Assembly: GCA_013396635.1 (NCBI GenBank)
Contig: WBMW01005047.1
Span: forward strand, 206,876-270,875
Length of the DNA: 64,000 bases
Reading direction: 5' to 3'
From: Penelope pileata
Taxonomy: Eukaryota > Chordata > Aves > Galliformes > Cracidae
The notes under the pieces: generated by a model
What the model was told of the DNA's origin: nothing
The model's input: the letters and a program-made list of their open reading frames with translations, nothing else
Database searches by the model: none
Position numbers and translations under genes: made by a program
Shown here: positions 44,901-58,335 of the stretch, piece by piece
Layout: the number at the start of each line of letters is the position of its first letter
How positions within the stretch are numbered: the stretch's first letter is position 1

Positions 44901-47599
44901 AAAAAAAAGACACCAAAAACCATAAAAGATGGGCAAGCAGGGGTCCAGATATTTTGACAAATCCATCTTTAGAGATACTCAGAGCATATCACAATACATC
45001 CCTGCACAACCTGCTTTGTTGCTGAAGTTTGCTCTACTGTGGGGGATTGGGAGGACTGTTGGACTGTGGATGACTTCTAGAGGTCTTACATCCAAAATTA
45101 TTTCATCGATTAGTTAAGTCACCAGGGTTGAAGTGTGTTCATTGCCCTTATAAAACAGGGATGCTGCAGTAGACCAAACTTCTTTAATCAGCCTGGCATT
45201 AGCAATTTGCCATGTTACATCCTGATAGGAAAACCTCTTGTGCCAGAATCCCACCAGGGATTTCAGCATGCGGTGAAGATGGAGTTGAGAGAAGTTAGAA
45301 AAGCTGACTTTGTGAGCATATCCCAGCCTAGACTGAAGCTTCTCGAGGGTTTTGGGGATTTAAGAGGGACTGGAGAAGGCTACTTTCTGTACTCTTCTGA
45401 ATAATGGAACTTGCAGAGTGGTTGTCACGAAATATGTTAATGTTCTCAGTGTATGTTCTCTGATTCTTTGTTAAGAAGTGCTCTGGCACCTTCTGGTCTT
45501 TTGGAATGTAAGAGAAGAGAAGAATTCAGACATCACAGAAACGCTTCTGAATGAGGAAACAGTTTAGAAATATTCATAGAACGTATTTAATTCAAAGTGT
45601 TGAATTTTTGTTCAACAGTAAATATGAAGGAGATAAGGGTAAGATGCTGGAGGAGAAATTTGACATGCAAAATGTAGCTGGTAAAAGCTTTTAGGTAGAC
45701 GTCGCAGCTTTCATGTTTTCCTTGTTGCCTTGCAGGTAGGTTTGAAAATACTTCCAGTCAGTCCCCAAAGCAGAACAGAAGTAAACTTTAAAGCAGTATC
45801 GATATTGCTATGTGACATCCTGCTCTGATACAAGGGAAGAATCCCTTCCTCTGCCAGAGTAGGATGCCCTGCCTGCATCTTGATTCCCCTAATGCTACTA
45901 AGGCAGGAATAATTATACCAGCGTGAAACTGCTGTTCTCCCCTCAGGCTTTATAATCCTGCTGTCTGGAGGTTTGTGTTCTGTTCCCTATGTCTGCCCTC
46001 CTCTTTGGGCACATCCTGATGCATTGTTTAAGTGTTGTGACAATACCTGGGAGTGCTGGACATGTACTCTGGGTTCATCTCAGTGGGTGCTTTGTTTGAA
46101 AACTGAAAAAGTATGAAATCCAAATTGAAAAATAGAGTGGAAGGTGTGATACTGGTTGTGGAACTGCGTGAAGTTCAACTTTTTCTTTTTCTTTTTTTTT
46201 TTTTTTAAACAAACACTATCTCTACCTCCCCCAGCTAATTTTTCCTTATACTTTCGGAGAACAATTCTGAACTTTAGAACTATCAAATGATTTTCCTGAC
46301 ATTATGAGTAGCAGATGAATTTATATATAAAAGAAATGTAGCTGTTTAAAAAAAAAAAAAGACGAAAAAAACCCAAAATCCAGAAGCATCCTATTAAAAT
46401 ATTTAATTCCATAATAAGAAGAAACATGATGGTCATTCTGTATCTAGATAGTGATGGAGCCTTTCTATGATCTGGGCTACGGTTTCGTATCAAGATGAAG
46501 AAGAAATTTGGTATACAGTTCATGTATACTGATGTTATCACTGTTGCTCATGGATTCTGGGGATACAGTTGATGCTGTATGATTCTACTTTTTTCGTGCA
46601 TATTCACCACTTCTGTCAGCTTGATTTAGGTAGTTTTTAAAATCTGAGTTTTCATAAAATTCATTCAGGTTTGCTATTAAGTTTCATCTGAGACAACAAA
46701 GCCTTTACAGGCGGGCATGACGTTTTGGCAAGGCCCCAGTAGGATACTTAGCCAGTGCCAAATCTTTTATTTTTCTCAGCTATCAATGAAGCTGTTGTGG
46801 TAATGCGGGTTTTGTGAGCTGTGAGAATTTATGCACACAAAGGGACCTGCTCTTAGCAGGGAACACTGGGAGCCCTGAGTCCAGGAGGAAGGGTAATTAA
46901 AGTTAATGAACCAGGGTAACCTTTCCATGGTGATGACCACTATCCTGATGGTAGGTGAGGGTCAGGGACTATTCCCATTTTATAATCACGCTTCTAACTC
47001 TGCTCTTTAATTGGTGTTGGATTAAAAATTGACCATTACCTTCATAATAAAACTGGCTCGTGGATTTTAAAGAAGTTTTTCAAAGCTCTGCAATTCTTCA
47101 GTTGCTCGTTCTTGGACTTGATTTTGTGTTGTGTTTTAATGCAGTCTGAAAATGAAGTATTTTTAGTATTCAAGACCAGATAGTGATGTTACTATAATAA
47201 AGTGGCTTAGTCATCTCTCTGTCAGAACAGAGGCTTCTTCCTTATATGCTTCTTCCCATGTTGGAGGCTTCATCTAGTTTTAACAGCAAGTTTGAGAAGC
47301 TTTTGAATTTGCTGTGCTTGGAGTGGTTGTGAGTTTAAGGTAACATGCTCAAAGGATGGGCCTAGAATGCTGACTTTACACTGTTACTGTTCTACTGATG
47401 TGCTTTTGTGGCATCAGATAAATTATAGTATGCAAGCTATTTCCCTTGAAGAGGATTTCATAGCTGAAGCGAGTTTTCTTTTATAAGAGATCGACTAAAT
47501 AGAAAAACTTTGACTCAGAAGTCTTTGTAGGCTATAGGTTTTGCATCAAGCAGGGGACAAACTGAGATTTCACTGGTAAAGACTAATAAGGACTAGTAG

Positions 47600-48640
47600 T
47601 GATGACATCAGTGGACAAAGGAAGGGCAACTGATGTTGTCTACTTGGACTTGTGCAAAGCTTTTTAGGTGGTCCCCCACCATGTCCTTAACTCTAAATTG
47701 GAGAGAGATGAATTTAAGGGGTAGACTACGGATAAGAAATTGGTTGGAAGGCTGCAGCCAGAGTTGTGGTCAATGGCTCTATGTCCAGGTGGAGGCTGGT
47801 GACTAGGGGTGTCCCCCAGGGGTCTGTCTTGGGACCAGTGCTCTTTAACATCTTTATCAATGACCTAGACAGTAGGATTGAGTGCACCCACAGCAAATTT
47901 GCTGATGACACCAAGCTGAGTGCAGTTGACACATTAGAAGGAAGGGATGCCATCCAGAGGGACCTAGACAGGCTTGAAAAGCGGGACCGTGAGAACCTAA
48001 TAAGGTTCAACAAGTCTGACTGCAAGGAGTTGCATTTGGGTTGGGGCAGATTGGAAGAAGAACTCACTGAGAGCAGCTCTGTGGAGAAGGGCTTGGGGGT
48101 CGTGATGGACACAAAGCTCCAAGTGAGCCAGCAGCATGCAGCTGCAGCCCAGAGCAGGTCCATAGAAGGCCATGAAGATGATTAGAGGGCTAGAGCACTT
48201 CCTCTATGAACTATGAAGAATGGTTGAGGGAGCTGGGCTTGTTTATTTACAGGATGTGAAGGTTCCAGGGAGGCCTCATGGCAGCCTTCCAGTACATAAG
48301 GGGAACTAGTAAGCAGGAGGGAGACCGACTTTTTTACACAGTCTGATAGTGATAGGACAAGGGGGATTGACTTTAAACTAAACCAAGGGAGATTTAGCTT
48401 AGATTTAGCTTTAGGGATAGTCTTTACTCAGAGGGTGATGTGGACCTGGCACAGGCTCCCCAGAGAAGATGTGGATGCCTCATCTCTGGAGGTCATCTCT
48501 GGAGGCATTCAAGGCCAAGTTGGATGGAGCCCTGGGTAGCCTGATCTCTGGTGGGTGGCAACCCTGTTCGCAGTAAGGGCTGTTGGAGCTAGATGATTTT
48601 TAAGGTTTCTTCTGACCTAAGTCATTCTATAGTATGATAA
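47600..48640 (+). mobile_element. CR1 LINE with partial reverse transcriptase (sense)
   Basis: About 1 kb of sense CR1. The open frame at 47766-48185 encodes the end of the reverse-transcriptase domain: GVPQGSVLGPVLFNIFINDL, the catalytic-motif segment FADDTKL, and LEGRDAIQRDLDRLEK. After about 48185 the frame is broken by several stops, but the DNA still follows the ORF2 C-terminus to a decayed octamer end (cattctatagtatgataat). It is 5'-truncated within the RT domain. It ends about 325 bp before exon 9 and belongs to the same broad family as the antisense copy at 62302-63590. Confidence 0.95.
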
Positions 48641-48961
48641 TATGTGGTATCCAAAATCTTAAATTCAGTTAATTTGTCTTTACAAGACAAAATTAAAAAT
48701 GAAAAATGATTATTTGAGAGTTAGTTGTATATCCGTTTTGAAACTTCGATTACTAAATGAAATGTTTTTCTCTGTCCTGGTGGCTGGTCCCATTCAAAGA
48801 GGTACAGAACTTTGTCAGAATCAGTTTCACTTTCTTTTCTGATGTTCATTAGGACCTACAGTCTATTTGTCACAAATGTTTTGTAGATTTTAACCTGTTT
48901 TAAGGCATTTTTTAAAAATAAAGTTAACATATTCTTCCCCTTTTTTTTTTTTTTTTCTTAA

Positions 48962-49153
<192 letters not shown>

Positions 49154-49194
49154 TAGATACATAGTGTGCCAACAGAGCAAAAAAAATAAATAAA
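49154..49194 (+). promoter_or_regulatory. MKLN1: Read-through stop plus tandem AATAAA in intron 9
   Basis: If the GC donor is not used, the exon 9 frame continues for 25 codons to a TAG at 49154-49156. Two overlapping AATAAA hexamers follow at 49185-49190 and 49189-49194. Together they could act as an intronic polyadenylation site, but the region is A-rich and the hexamers may be chance. Confidence 0.4.
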
Positions 49195-52100
49195 AATCAG
49201 ACTTCTCTGTTTAGAAGACTTGTGAAATACTTACACCGGGGAAAATGTAAAATGAATGTGAATTTGAAGTGTTAGCTATTACTGGGGTTTATTTCTCAAG
49301 AGCAAGCTGATCAGCCAAAAATCAGTTCAGTGAGTAAAACATGAGTCAAATGATTTGATAGGACTAAACCAGACTGCCAAATAAACATTTCAGACCTGAT
49401 GCTGGTGTTGAGCTTCAGAAAAAAAGATATTTTTTAGCTTCTGTCAGAAATGTGAGAAGAAATGGACAACTAGGAGGTGGAGATGCAGAGAACAGAGGGT
49501 AACTGCCAGAGGCCGTGCAATCCCAGGGGTTTTCATGGCATTCAAGCTATTTTCCTTGGCCTGTTTTGCTTGCTATTTGATGTATGAAACCACTGAAATG
49601 AATGTAGATTGGGTTATAGGAGGTAAGGGGAAAAAAAAGTTCTAACCTTTGGCTCATGTAATTCACATGACGTTGCACAGTATACAGTAAATATTTCCTG
49701 TCGTTGTTGCGTTCTGAGTTCATTACTTGTTTGTCAGAGCGTAACTTAAGTAAATTTATGCAGCGCCTTCTTGAAGGATTGAAAAGGTTGAGATTCCACC
49801 ACTTTTTGACAGCTAAATTCAAGAACTGATTTCCCCAACTATTTAAAAAAGGCATAAACATGTCATTTGAATTTTTCCAGGTTCTTGTCGCTAGCTTATT
49901 TTATGAGCTTCAGTACCAGATTAAATAGCACTTGAATATTGCCATTTTTTTCCTGGCAAAAGTGTTTAGAGGTTGTAATCAAGTAGGACAAATAGCCTCA
50001 GCTGAAAATCTCACAGTAAGGCATGTTCCCTAACCTTCATATCCGCGTGTCATGTACGTACTGTTTTTAACATCCTTTAAAAAAATGTGCAATAACGAAA
50101 CCGAATGGAATATTCTAGTATCTTGATAGTGCTGCATAAAGGTTAAAAAGTTGTCCTTTATGTTTCATATCCTTGTGAGTTTTTTACTCTTAACACGTAA
50201 CATCACTCTGTACTTTTCGTGGCTTGTCACGTGTTTAGCGAGGAGATGTTGATGGTGGATTTAGTCTGTCAGTCCTGTAGGGTAGGCTTGTGTTGCTTCT
50301 TTTTGCATCTGTAACTGTGGGCTTTAATTGAGGGGTAAAAAAGTTCTCACTTGTTACCCAGCAGGTAACAACCTTAAGGTTAGGAGGGATGTGTGTCACA
50401 CAATAATGCAGAAATCGGGACTTACCTCTTTTATCAGTTATATGCTAAAGGTAAAGCTAGACCTTCCTTTCCTTTGTTCCAGAAACCAGCAATATTAAAA
50501 ACAGAACAAACAATTTTAACCACTGCCTTCCACTTTTTTCTTGCTTTGTAGCTGCTTAGTGTGTGTGCTTGGCTGTTGCATTGTCTATCAATGTAATAGG
50601 GCCTTCCTGTCAAAAGGAGTGACCATGTTTTCTTCCTGCACAAACCAGCGTGGGTAGTTCTGCTGTTTCTTTAAGGGATTAATTTTCTGTTTTTTTGCTG
50701 AGATCCTTTCTTATCCAGTTGAGCTTCTGTAGAGCTTGGGAGGCCTGGCTGGGATGCAAAGCATCGAGCAGTGCCAGAAACAGCGTATGCTTTCTCCAAG
50801 TGCCTCGTGCCTGACTCTAGCAGGGTAATTCTGGGATGGGAATGAGGGAGTGTAGAAAAGGACAGCTATGGAGGAGATAGGTTTTGGAGGAAAGCAGATT
50901 AGATTGTGATGGCAGGTCAAGAAATTAAGTGGAAGGTTGAAGGGTTTTGGGCTGAGAGGAAGCAAGGTAGGGGAATGAAGAAAAATGAAGATGGAATTGA
51001 ATGTAAGGGGAATTTTGAAAAAGAGACACACGTAATAATAAAGTGGAAAAGTGTTTAGAAATGAGGTTCTGGAAGGGTTTTATGTTTTGATACAGTCTGC
51101 AGTGGATGTCAGAAGACAACCTACTGAGGCATAGTCCAGGATTTTGGTGACTTAAAGAAGTACAGTGAACTGGCTGCTGCCAGCACTTGCCAACAGAGGG
51201 TTTTGTTTTCTTTTTTCTATTGGAAATCTGGATAAAACCTGATTTACAAATGAAAAGGTCAATCTCAAATGGAGTAGTAAATTAAAAAACAAAGACTCCA
51301 GATGTTTCTCTAATAGGAACATCAACTATTCACAAACAATTTGTTGAAAGGAAATGTCTGTTGACATGGAATTTTTTGAAAATATTCAAAGTAGATTCCA
51401 ATAGAACTTTGTCTTGTTTTTGTATTGCGTTATGCTGCTTCTGCTTCTAGTTGTTTTGTTATAATTAATCAGCGATGCTGGTTAAATTAGCCCCTGAATA
51501 TTTAAGCTTGGACAAGAGGAGAATATGGTAGAAGTTGCATCTTATCGAACATCGTCTTAGGGTAACACAGAGTAACTCATTTGGGGTAAAGGTACTGGTA
51601 GCTTCTGTTGCAATGCTAGATTTTCTTCCCCTTGGCATTGCGTTACAAAAAGTTCATGGTGACCTTTTTAGTAAATCGCGTTGCTTCCGTTTTTCAAAAT
51701 TTGCCAGTGAGTTGGAGAAAGGTCTCTTTGTCACCTTAAGTTGCATTTGTATTCTTAACAGTTCAACCACCAATGCTAATTTTCCCTAGCCTTTCTTATG
51801 TCAGGAAAAAGTGTTTACAGCAGTGTTGTGTTGAGCCTCCAGCACGTGTACCACAGCAGCTGATAGAAAAACAGACCTGAATTTGAACTTCCCAACCATC
51901 CCTTCAGTGTATGGAGACAACAAGGCTCCTGCGGTCCTTGCCAAATCATCCTCATCCACGACTGTATCTTTCCAAATGGGATGCACCGTGACCTCTCAGC
52001 TGGACCCACAACTTCTGTCTCTTCTGTGCAATGCTTCAGTATGCAACAGCTCTGCAAATCAGTTGACACAAGGCATGGCCGAAGCGTATGAAGTCTGAGA

Positions 52101-55100
52101 GTCTTTAAGAATGTGTGCCCTCAACCAAGTGGAATGTTTTGACAGATGCTGTTGTCTCTAGGGTTTATTAGCAGTAGTGGAGTAGGGAACCTTTTCAGGA
52201 TTTGGGAACAAATAGTTTTAAAACATCAAACCTTGTCATTCCTTGGGCATCTTGCTGCTAGGTCAGTGTCAACAGAGAAACTTAATGGGTATGTTTTGGT
52301 GTCTAATATTTCTAGTTTCCAAACAGTAACTTTATCTTAGGGTAATGCAGTGAAGTTAAGTACAGGAGGACAGTTTAAGTGAATAGGCAACTGTAGGAAA
52401 GACTTACAGTAAATCGATAATTCTGTGGGCTTATAAATAGGATCAAAATGCTGAGAGATGTTGATGGCTCTAGAGATAAGATACATTAGAATTGAGAAGT
52501 ATGATAGGAGGCGTGCTTTGTATGTCACCAGTATTCCTGTGCCTTGTTTCGGTACCCCCTGCAAACATCAGCAGAGATGCAGGATCTTCCTAGAAACAGT
52601 ATTTACTGTCCAAAGTGGTGTAGCTTCTGTTGTATGTGATGTGTTGACTCATCTTCTTTCTGGCTTTATGCTCACACGTCAGCTCTCTGAAGGATATGGA
52701 AATTGTGTAAATGGGTTAGGTTTAGGTGACACTATTTCTCAGATTTGTGTTTCTTGTCAAAGATTCTTTGATAACAGATAAGGTCTTTTCATGGGTTAAT
52801 TGGTTAAGAGGATAAATCCTTTCTCACAGTAAAGGAAAGGCTGGGTCAACAAGTGCCTACTGTTCAGTAGGTTCAAATTGATCTGGAAAATTGGCATATG
52901 AAAAGGTGACAATTTGCTGCTAACGTTAAAACTTTTCCAGGATACATAAAATAAAGGCTGACATGTAGAAAGAGCTCATGGTACTGAGTGCCAAGGTGAA
53001 TTTCATCTGCTATTGTATTTCCATTTCAATTTTTTATGGTGTATGGATGCATTGCTTTGCATTCATTGACATGGATGCATTTACCCAAAACTTCCAATGT
53101 CATTACAATGCAAGCATTTTATGTTTTTCTTTGTGACACCTATGACTTTTTTTTTGGTAAGGTGGGTGATGCACGATGTATAAGCTTATTCACGTGGAGC
53201 TTTTACTCTGTGCTGTTTTTAAGTGTAAGAACAGAACAAGTCTCAAATATTGATTTCTTCCCGCAGATGGTGATGTAATTTGGAAGATGCTTTGAGTAAT
53301 TTGAGAATTTTTTATTTTGAACACAGTAATGTTTATGGAATTGAGATCTAATACACTGAATCTGCCATGTCTGAGTAGTTCTAGTTACGCAGATGCTCAG
53401 TTGTAGGAGATGCCTGGTACCACAAAAACACACAGGGAGAAAGCAGCTGTCCCCAAAAGCCTGCAGTAGAAGCTTGGATCCTGCAGATGTACCTCTGAGC
53501 CAACTCCTTAAACAGAATAAATGCCTACAAAAGTAGGGATAAAGAAGGCAGGTGCAAAAGTGAACTTAATGAAACGCATTCTAGGCAGATCCTGAATATT
53601 ACATGCCACTGTTTTATTTCTCCTTCTGCAGAGTAGCATAATGGTTAAAAACGTTCTAGCCAGTATTTGTTCTCCAAAATACCAGAGACTTTCAGGTATG
53701 TCTGACAAGCTTCTCCAGTGATTTCCACGTAGACAAGCTAAAACAAAACCACCCTTTTGAGGAGTATCTTATTGTCAAAGATTTTTTTAAAAGAAGTTTT
53801 CAACTTTTAAAGGTAACTTTTGTTTATGCTAACTTGTGTGCCTAAGAGTTCTGTCCTCCTAACTCACTTGTTTGTCTTTCAACTGGCATGTTTAAAGGAA
53901 AAGATGATCCTTATTTTAAAACATCTCTGAGTCTTAAGTTATTCAGTTCCCTTGCTAAGTGCCCATGGTTCTTGCTTCTAGCATGCAAAAAGTGCAGAAA
54001 ACCAGCCAAACTTCAGTTATTCCTAACACCAGATGTTTCAGTGTGTGGAGGTCCCTTTTGGATCTTGCAGCCAGTCTTGGAGAGAAAGGAGTACTTCAAT
54101 GGATGTGTTATGCACGGTGTTCTGAAGGCTGCAGAGTTTTGGCAGTCTTGGAGTTCGCACGTGCTTGTCTTCAGATTATACAGGGACTTCCAAGGTGTCA
54201 TAAAGCCTTCAGTTGCAAAGGCTGCAGCTTGCAAAGCTAAGAACTGCTTTCATACCTTGTAATGCATCGTGAGTAGTTGTTATGTGGCATTTATGTTCTG
54301 ATGAAAATCACCACGTCAGCTCCAGCTTACATTGGACGTACTGGCCTGATTCCCTTACCTGGAATAAAGCTTCATTTTTCTGTCGTGATTTTATTAGGAA
54401 TGTGTTGCATTGTCTACTCCCTTACGAATTACAGGTGATGAGGCAGTACACAGAGGTGTGCTAGGATGGCTGTGCATGCATCTTAGGGAAGATAATATAT
54501 TTTTTTTTGAACTGTTTTAAGTGTTACAGGACTTTCAAGTAAAAATTCAGTAAAGCAAAGAATGTTAGTATGTTAAAACCTGTTTTATGTCCTTTTGGGT
54601 TTTAATGACACACAGAAATAGGCACCTGGAAGACAACAGCCAGCTGGAATCCTTAGTACCTTGCATTCCCCTGGGATTGCATGGGGAAAGTAATTTGAAA
54701 GAAACAGAGGAAGGTAGGGGTAGAAGGTGGGAGGAAAGCTTATTCTCTTGCCAGCAAGGTGGAAGTAGCTTCACAAACGAGTCAGCTTTGCCTTGGGAGT
54801 AGTCTCTTGTTTCAGCTAGCCTGTGAAAAGGCTTCCCTTACATTAGCACTCCTCAAGCTGTGCAAATACAGGAATCCCTAAAGAAATATCAATTACCCAG
54901 TGTGGTAACATAGGGGAAGCGTTTTCAGTAGTATCACAGACACATCCTCAGCTAAATTGTCTGAATAATTACATGCTTGAAAATTGCGTGGATCTTGCTG
55001 CTCTGAATGGGTATATTTCTGCTGCTGGATTCTGAAGATAATTAAGACTTCCTCTTTCTGGACTAATACTGAATGGATAGCACATGGATATGTTGAGCTT

Positions 55101-58100
55101 TCAGACCGGAGTGAGCATAGTGTGTTTAGTGGGGCTTAATCCATGAATTTTCCAGGGTGTGTGTGTTGAGGGACCAAGAGATTTTGTTCATAGTAGGATT
55201 AAGGAATTGTGTTGTCTTTTGTGTTCTTTGTTTTCAGTGCTCTGTTTTAAAAAGCTCTTCCACCTGCTTGCTGTCATGTTTTAAATCTATTCTCCTTTTC
55301 GAGGTGTGGAAGAGAAGGTCTTAGCAAGGTACTTCATAGACTTTTAGTGAAAATACTTGCACAGTTGCTTGCCTGATTTTCCTTCGATGTCCTGTGTAGA
55401 TTTCTACAAAATTGAAGATAACTTGTTCCTAGAAGTGTCATACAGCAGAGACCAGCTGTGTGTGCTACACTTCTTGGTAATTGATGCAATTCCTGCAGCC
55501 AGATAATCAAACGATGTTCTAAGAATAGCTGAAAAGTGATGTAAACAAATTTCACAAGCTACATCTTTCCTCATCTGCCACTTAGTTCAAAAGAAGGCAT
55601 GGCCATCTCCACAGTGCTATTTTTTAACATAAATATTGTTTTGTTATGTACATATATATTTTTTCTTAGCATGTTGCTGTAATAGCTAACAGAGGAAGGA
55701 AGCCTGCGTTAAACTCTGCTGTATCTCTGAGAAGGCAATCCCATAGCCATGGGTTAGCCTGGGGGCAAAAATTACACAGCTGCTTCTATGATGTTACAAC
55801 AGTTCTAGGTACAAACCACTCTTTTTTTCCTCTCCTTAAGACTGTCTTCACTTTTCCAAAAACATCTGAGAGCTTGTGGCTGTCCTAAATTACTTAAATC
55901 AATATGAATTTTAGGTCTATTGCCAGCTTTTCAAAAGCAATTAATAATATTGCCACTTCTTCCTAGCCCTGCTATGCCCTCATGAAGGAGGAAAAACCAG
56001 GACATGTCTCACGTCTTTGATTAAACAATCCTTAAATGAGTGGTTAAAGTATCTTCAGCCTGCCAGCCTGTTGGTCTGCATTAAGCCAAACAACTTGCAT
56101 CTATAGAAGAATCTTTCTCTTGGCTGGACTTTCTCCTTGCTAGCCATTGTTACTGGTAATGAGAGGACAGCATGAACTTACGATGCATTTGAAAATGACC
56201 TCATTCAACATCCTGCAATTGTTCCTGGGGTTAGTTAAATTCAGCACACGAAGGATGTTGTCCTGAGGGCCCGTATCTCGGAGCTGCTGAAAGCTCTGGT
56301 TGGGTGGTGGGTCATCTGTTATGTTTCATCAGTATTACTGAAAGCAAAGCTGAGCAGATGATGTGCAACAAACCAACAAAATTTGCTTGTTAAAATTTTA
56401 TCTGCAGTTTTTACTGTTCACATTTCATCACTGTGAGTAGCACTTGTTTTGGGGGTAAATTTTGCCTTTTGTTAGAAGTAACACAGTATTAATGGTCTTT
56501 TGTTGCAAGGTTTTGTACGGGGGGGATTGCTGCAGTCCTTTACCTGTTTGCATTTGTAAGCTCAATCAGGTAGACTGGATAATGATTTTTTTTTAACTGT
56601 AAACTAAAGCCTAAACATGATCTTCATATGTGTTCTTACAACCTGCTTCATATAAATGAAAGAATTATTCCCAATTACGGGCTTGAAGATCTATTTTTTT
56701 CCTCCCTATTTTTCATTATTCTGCTTGCTTGTTTAGAAGCTCCCTTGATCACTGGATGGCTTAGTTTACTCTAACATGATGTTATGCAGCGCTGGAAGGC
56801 CTTGATGATACCTAGATGTGAGAGCAAGCCAGGTGAGAGCACATGGCTCAGACATGGCCCAGGGATGTGGCTTCCTGCATGGGCAGTGATGCAGCATTAC
56901 CAGCATCTGAAGCTGCTCTGCACAGTAGGTAAACTCATGCACACAGCTGTTAAAACCAGGATACCGGTGCTTTCAAGAACTCTTGAGTCAATTTATAGGA
57001 CAAGTTTTATTTCTTCTGAGTGGCATTAATTGTAGTTAATCAGGAGCCAAGAGGTCACAAGCTAGTTTGTGTTACGAAAATACCGTGACATGAGTTGTTT
57101 CTGCAGCAGGCCTGCTGGGAGACTAATTTTTAACAGGTAATTTGATAGGAGGAGAATGTAAGCATCTGTTCATTTTCATTGCAACATCTATGTGCTGCAC
57201 TGAGTCTCTGCTCATCTCTGTGGTAATGAACCTGTGCTGCTCCCAGAAGGATGGCACAGACAGTCTGAGTAAATTCTTATGCAGGGCCGGAAGGGATGAC
57301 CTGCCCATGGGTCATCAAATCCTGGCCACTGCCATCGTAAGGGTCATGTCGTGTATCTCAGAGCTTAATCATTTGATTTATAAGCTCATTGAACCGTCTT
57401 TCAGAAATAGAACATGGGACTGTTTAATTTTACTTCTAAGCAAAGTCTCCTTAGGGAATGTTAAGCTTGAGGGTATGTAGTCTCAACACTGACTACTCTA
57501 AATACGTGTGTGCTTCAGGAAAAAAAAGCTTAATCCTGTTCCTTTTTTTTTCCTCACCTAAAGTGAGCAGAGTAGATGAATCAAAACTGCGTGCTAAAAG
57601 CTGCCTCTGACTTTAATCTGCTCCATCATGTCTGAGTCAGATGCCCAGAAAGGACTTTGCATCTAAATCTATTTAGTTGCATTGCTATAGGAGGGTACTC
57701 GTAAGCAGATTAACCATAGCTCAAATACTATGTCAATTGCCTGACGGAAGGATAGCTTCTTTGTCTTAGCTGAAACTAGATGTGTTAATAGTCAGGTATT
57801 TGCTAACACTTCTCAGCAACTTCCTGATATCCAAAGCTAATATTTGTCCCAAGACATTTTACTTTGTGTGAAAAATGGTGTAAGGCCATGTCTTTCCAAC
57901 ACTGGCCTTGGGGAGTTTTAAGGGTCGTACTTCTTAGACAGGCTCTGATCTACTTAATAGATTTCCTAAAATATTCATTGGCAGAACATATTTAACTCAT
58001 ACTCTCAAATAACCTTCTTTATAGCTGGCACAGCAGCTGTAAAAGTAAGTTATAATAGCCATTATCTTTCACAAATAGGAGCAAGAATATCGTAAGGTTA

Positions 58101-58256
58101 AAATTAAAATGTGTGGCTGCCTACCCAGCTTCATATGCTGCTTTAAGCTTTTAGTTAAGGCAAACTTGCAAAGTAATTGAATTAAATGCGCACTGAACAT
58201 GTGGAATATTTTTTTGGAGCTATTCTTGTGTTTAAAACATTTGAGATTCTTTGCAT

Positions 58257-58335
58257 CGTAGAATCATAGAATTGAGTTGGACGAGACCGTTAAAGGTCAT
58301 CTAGTCCAACTCCCCTGCAATGAACAGGAACATCA
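58257..58335 (-). mobile_element. CR1 LINE 3'-end fragment (antisense)
   Basis: The sequence cgtagaatcatagaattgag, then taaaggtcatctagtccaac and cctgcaatgaacagg, is the reverse complement of a CR1 3' end. It closely matches the terminus of the sense copy at 13590-13666, so both probably belong to one subfamily. Only about 80 bp is present. Confidence 0.88.

Noticed and set aside
47726..48163. A 145-codon minus-strand open frame.
   Set aside because: It is the antisense shadow of the CR1 reverse-transcriptase frame on the + strand.
53630..53660. The segment gagtagcataatggttaaaa resembles the head of a MIR/tRNA-type SINE.
   Set aside because: Only about 20 bases match and no B box or core region follows.
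53888..54262. A 124-codon open frame, the longest on the + strand outside the CR1 copies.
   Set aside because: The translation has no recognisable domain, overlaps other open frames of similar length in different frames, and has no splice or promoter context. It is consistent with chance.
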